64,000 bases of DNA from JBHPGW01 sp042569785 (lineage in GTDB: Bacteria; Planctomycetota; Phycisphaerae; Sedimentisphaerales; Anaerobacaceae). Positions 63,180-64,000 of this stretch are shown here, one piece after another (position 1 is the stretch's first letter; every line of letters starts with the position of its first letter). The stretch lies in NCBI GenBank assembly GCA_042569785.1, contig JBHPGW010000002.1, forward strand, positions 38,925 to 102,924. The letters are read 5' to 3'. The notes beneath the pieces were generated by a model. That model ran no database searches. It was not told the DNA's origin and was given only the letters and a program-made list of their open reading frames with translations. Position numbers and translations under genes: made by a program.

Positions 63180-63280
63180 TTTTAAACCCCGTAAAATCTT
63201 TTTTTCTCTCCGTGTTCTCTCTGATCTCTGTGCCTAATTCTTTAAAAAATAATCTGAAAAAATCCTGTAGTCCTGTTGTA
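63180..63280. repeat. Low-complexity intergenic repeat (CTCTGTG/ATCCTGT words)
   Basis: TTCTCTCCGTGTTCTCTCTG, ATCTCTGTGCC and AATCCTGTAGTCCTGTTG. Same vocabulary as 59657-59788. Confidence 0.5.
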
Positions 63281-63312
63281 AAAAATGGATCCCTGCTTTC
63301 GCAGGAATGACA
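63281..63312. repeat. dRS3/REP-like palindromic repeat, inverted relative to 60655
   Basis: AAAAATGGATCC then CCTGC-TTTC-GCAGG and GAATGACA. Its reverse complement starts TGTCATTCCTGC and ends GGATCCATTTTT, as in the element at 60655-60717. Confidence 0.6.
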
Positions 63313-63317
63313 GGGTA

Positions 63318-63350
63318 CCCCCTGATTTTACATCAGGGGGTTGTTGTTTT
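63318..63350 (+). terminator. Terminator-like hairpin with no rightward gene
   Basis: CCCCCTGA (63318-63325), loop TTTTACA, TCAGGGGG (63333-63340), then TTGTTGTTTTT. A variant of the CCCCCTG hairpins at 14951 and 60193. Confidence 0.45.
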
Positions 63351-63389
63351 TGGAATTGGGGTTATTGAAATTGATTGTTGATTTTTAAA

Positions 63390-63475
63390 ACAGTGTTAAT
63401 CTCTGTAAATCTTGTAATCCTGTCTAATTTTTTTCTCTGCGTTCTTAGCGAACTCTGCGGTGAGCAAATAGTGAA
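63390..63475. repeat. Low-complexity intergenic repeat (AATCCTGTCTAA / CTCTGCG words)
   Basis: CTCTGTAAATCTTGTAATCC, TGTCTAATTTTTTTCTCTGC and GTTCTTAGCGAACTCTGCGG. The reading resembles the low-complexity blocks at 59657 and 63180. Confidence 0.5.
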
Positions 63476-63479
63476 GTGT

Positions 63480-63627
63480 ACAAAAACGAAAAGGGCTGGG
63501 TTTGTCAGGAACCCAGCCCTTGGTGAGACAGCAATTTGATTTAGCTAAAATAAACTGCAAACTTATAAATATTTTAGGCCATCTCACAAACCAAAATGTA
63601 TTAAAAGAAAAGACCTCTTAAACTTCA
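63480..63627 (-). ncRNA. Candidate stand-alone small RNA of about 145 nt
   Basis: No ORF fits. On the minus strand the segment has its own promoter (63662-63634), then nested stems: GTGAGA (63587-63582) can pair with TCTCAC (63528-63523), and inside it CTAAAATA (63577-63570) with TATTTTAG (63552-63545). A perfect 12-base terminator stem follows (AAGGGCTGGGTT/AACCCAGCCCTT, 63521-63491) with a T-rich tail (TTCGTTTTTG). The unit of promoter, structured body and terminator is compact and independent of flanking genes. It does not look like 6S, tmRNA or RNase P. Expression is unproven. Confidence 0.45.
63491..63521 (-). terminator. Strong intrinsic terminator of the small RNA candidate
   Basis: AAGGGCTGGGTT, seven-base loop, AACCCAGCCCTT; leftwards the sequence continues TTCGTTTTTG. 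It could also serve the partial gene at the window's right end. Confidence 0.75.
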
Positions 63628-63633
63628 CTCTTA

Positions 63634-63662
63634 ATTATAGCCGGCACGTCTGAACATTGCAA
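63634..63662 (-). promoter_or_regulatory. Near-consensus promoter reading leftwards into the small RNA candidate
   Basis: TTGCAA (63662-63657), exactly 17 bases, TATAAT (63639-63634). The -10 is perfect and the spacing optimal; a start near 63627 is predicted. Confidence 0.55.
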
Positions 63663-63778
63663 GCTTTTTTTTGCAAAAAAATTAATTTTTTTGCATTTTT
63701 TTGCACTTTTCCTGCAAAAACCGTGCACTTTTTCCCCGTTTTTACACAAAAATACGCGTTTTTCAGCGTTTTTTCAGC

Positions 63779-64000
63779 TCAATCCAGCCTAACTCCTTTA
63801 TCCTGAAGCCACTGTTTCAGGTCACCCATTTCCGTGTCAAACACCTCATTATCGTAGTTTTCTTCAAGTTTAGCCACTCTTTCCGCCAGTTCCGGCTCCC
63901 GCTGAACCACCTCGCAAAGCCTTTTTTCAAACCGATCACTGTGTTTTCGCATCGACTCAAAATCAATATGCACCCCCAGAACCCCTGCAGCCCTCCTTAG
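63779..64000 (-). CDS. C-terminal part of a gene running off the window, possibly PAC2 family
   Basis: The frame is open from the window's right edge to the stop at 63779 (about 73 codons); an internal GTG at 63973 is the first possible start inside, but the upstream codons are open and well composed, so this is probably the 3' end of a longer gene. The helical, Glu/Arg-rich sequence HIDFESMRKHSDRFEKRLCE resembles the C-terminal helices of PAC2/ATP-grasp-like proteasome-assembly-family proteins (..IDL..L...AERFE..L). That match is from memory and weak. Confidence 0.45.
   Translation of the reverse strand, partial: LRRAAGVLGVHIDFESMRKHSDRFEKRLCEVVQREPELAERVAKLEENYDNEVFDTEMGDLKQWLQDKGVRLD

Larger units (their letters stand above)
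63147..63778. other. 632-bp gene-free region rich in repeats, holding a probable small RNA gene
   Basis: From left to right: CTCTGTG-type low-complexity words (63180-63280), an inverted dRS3-like element (63281-63312), a terminator-like hairpin (63318-63345), more low-complexity repeat (63390-63475), the small RNA candidate with its promoter (63480-63662) and T/A-rich runs with repeated TTTTTTTGCA (63664-63720). I find no supportable protein-coding ORF. Confidence 0.6.

Noticed and set aside
63664..63720. TTTTTTTGCA tandem words as a replication origin or DnaA region
   Set aside because: No DnaA-box (TTATNCACA) cluster and no dnaA or dnaN gene nearby; best treated as low-complexity sequence.
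1..64000. CRISPR arrays, prophage, transposases, rRNA or tRNA genes
   Set aside because: No regularly spaced direct repeats, phage or transposase motifs, or rRNA/tRNA sequences were seen; repeats found are short, dispersed and palindromic or low in complexity.

Overview
The window looks like a piece of a Planctomycetota chromosome, most likely class Phycisphaerae. This is inferred from gene content, not from a marker-gene comparison: a groEL-groES-groEL-dnaJ-grpE block, many small ECF sigma/anti-sigma pairs, PPi-dependent phosphofructokinase, a four-subunit 2-oxoacid:ferredoxin oxidoreductase, and flagellar and partner-switching genes. Coding is dense on both strands. I see no rRNA, tRNA, CRISPR array, prophage or transposase.

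Layout. 1-1.7 kb: the end of an anti-sigma-like membrane protein, an isochorismatase-type hydrolase and a 59-residue Rho_N-like protein. 1.8-7.5 kb: chaperone cluster read leftwards (groEL, groES, second groEL, dnaJ, grpE, zinc ribbon). 7.9-12.2 kb: a Met/His-rich membrane peptide, then pyrE, purB, an aldo/keto reductase and trxB. 12.4-14.9 kb: a PilZ protein and the phosphatidylethanolamine pair psd-pssA. 15.2-20.3 kb: a Tiki/ChaN-like lipoprotein and two tandem ECF sigma/membrane-regulator pairs that are paralogous. 20.5-25.6 kb: a frameshifted exported protein, an ASCH protein, an EamA transporter, an SGNH esterase, a ComEA-like protein and a GH10-like protein with altered catalytic positions. 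25.7-28.2 kb: an amidase lipoprotein plus a STAS/HATPase partner-switching pair. 28.4-35.5 kb: flagellar block (fliK, flagellin with a sigma28-like promoter, fliS) ending in a 1040-residue O-GlcNAc-transferase-like/FkbM-methyltransferase fusion, a good candidate flagellin-modifying enzyme.

36.9-43.3 kb (rightward): ferredoxin oxidoreductase operon, an orphan ExbD with a large exported helical protein, and clpX. 43.4-51.6 kb (leftward): PPi-phosphofructokinase and the addB-addA repair nuclease. 51.7-59.6 kb: mltA, a pentapeptide-repeat potassium-channel-like protein, a ribokinase-family kinase, a small lipoprotein, a tandem-domain PTPS/QueD protein with folE, pepA, and prfB with its programmed frameshift. 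59.9-63.1 kb: rhamnose mutarotase, a DUF6504-like protein and an ABC exporter flanked by several interspersed repeat families. The right edge holds a partial gene.

The most novel-looking signals are: (1) a stand-alone small RNA candidate at about 63.48-63.63 kb, with a near-consensus promoter, nested stems and an intrinsic terminator; (2) the GT41-FkbM fusion beside flagellin; (3) internal ribosome-binding sites placed just before the membrane segment in both anti-sigma paralogs; (4) several families of palindromic or low-complexity intergenic repeats. All functions are read from sequence motifs and remembered family features; no searches were run.
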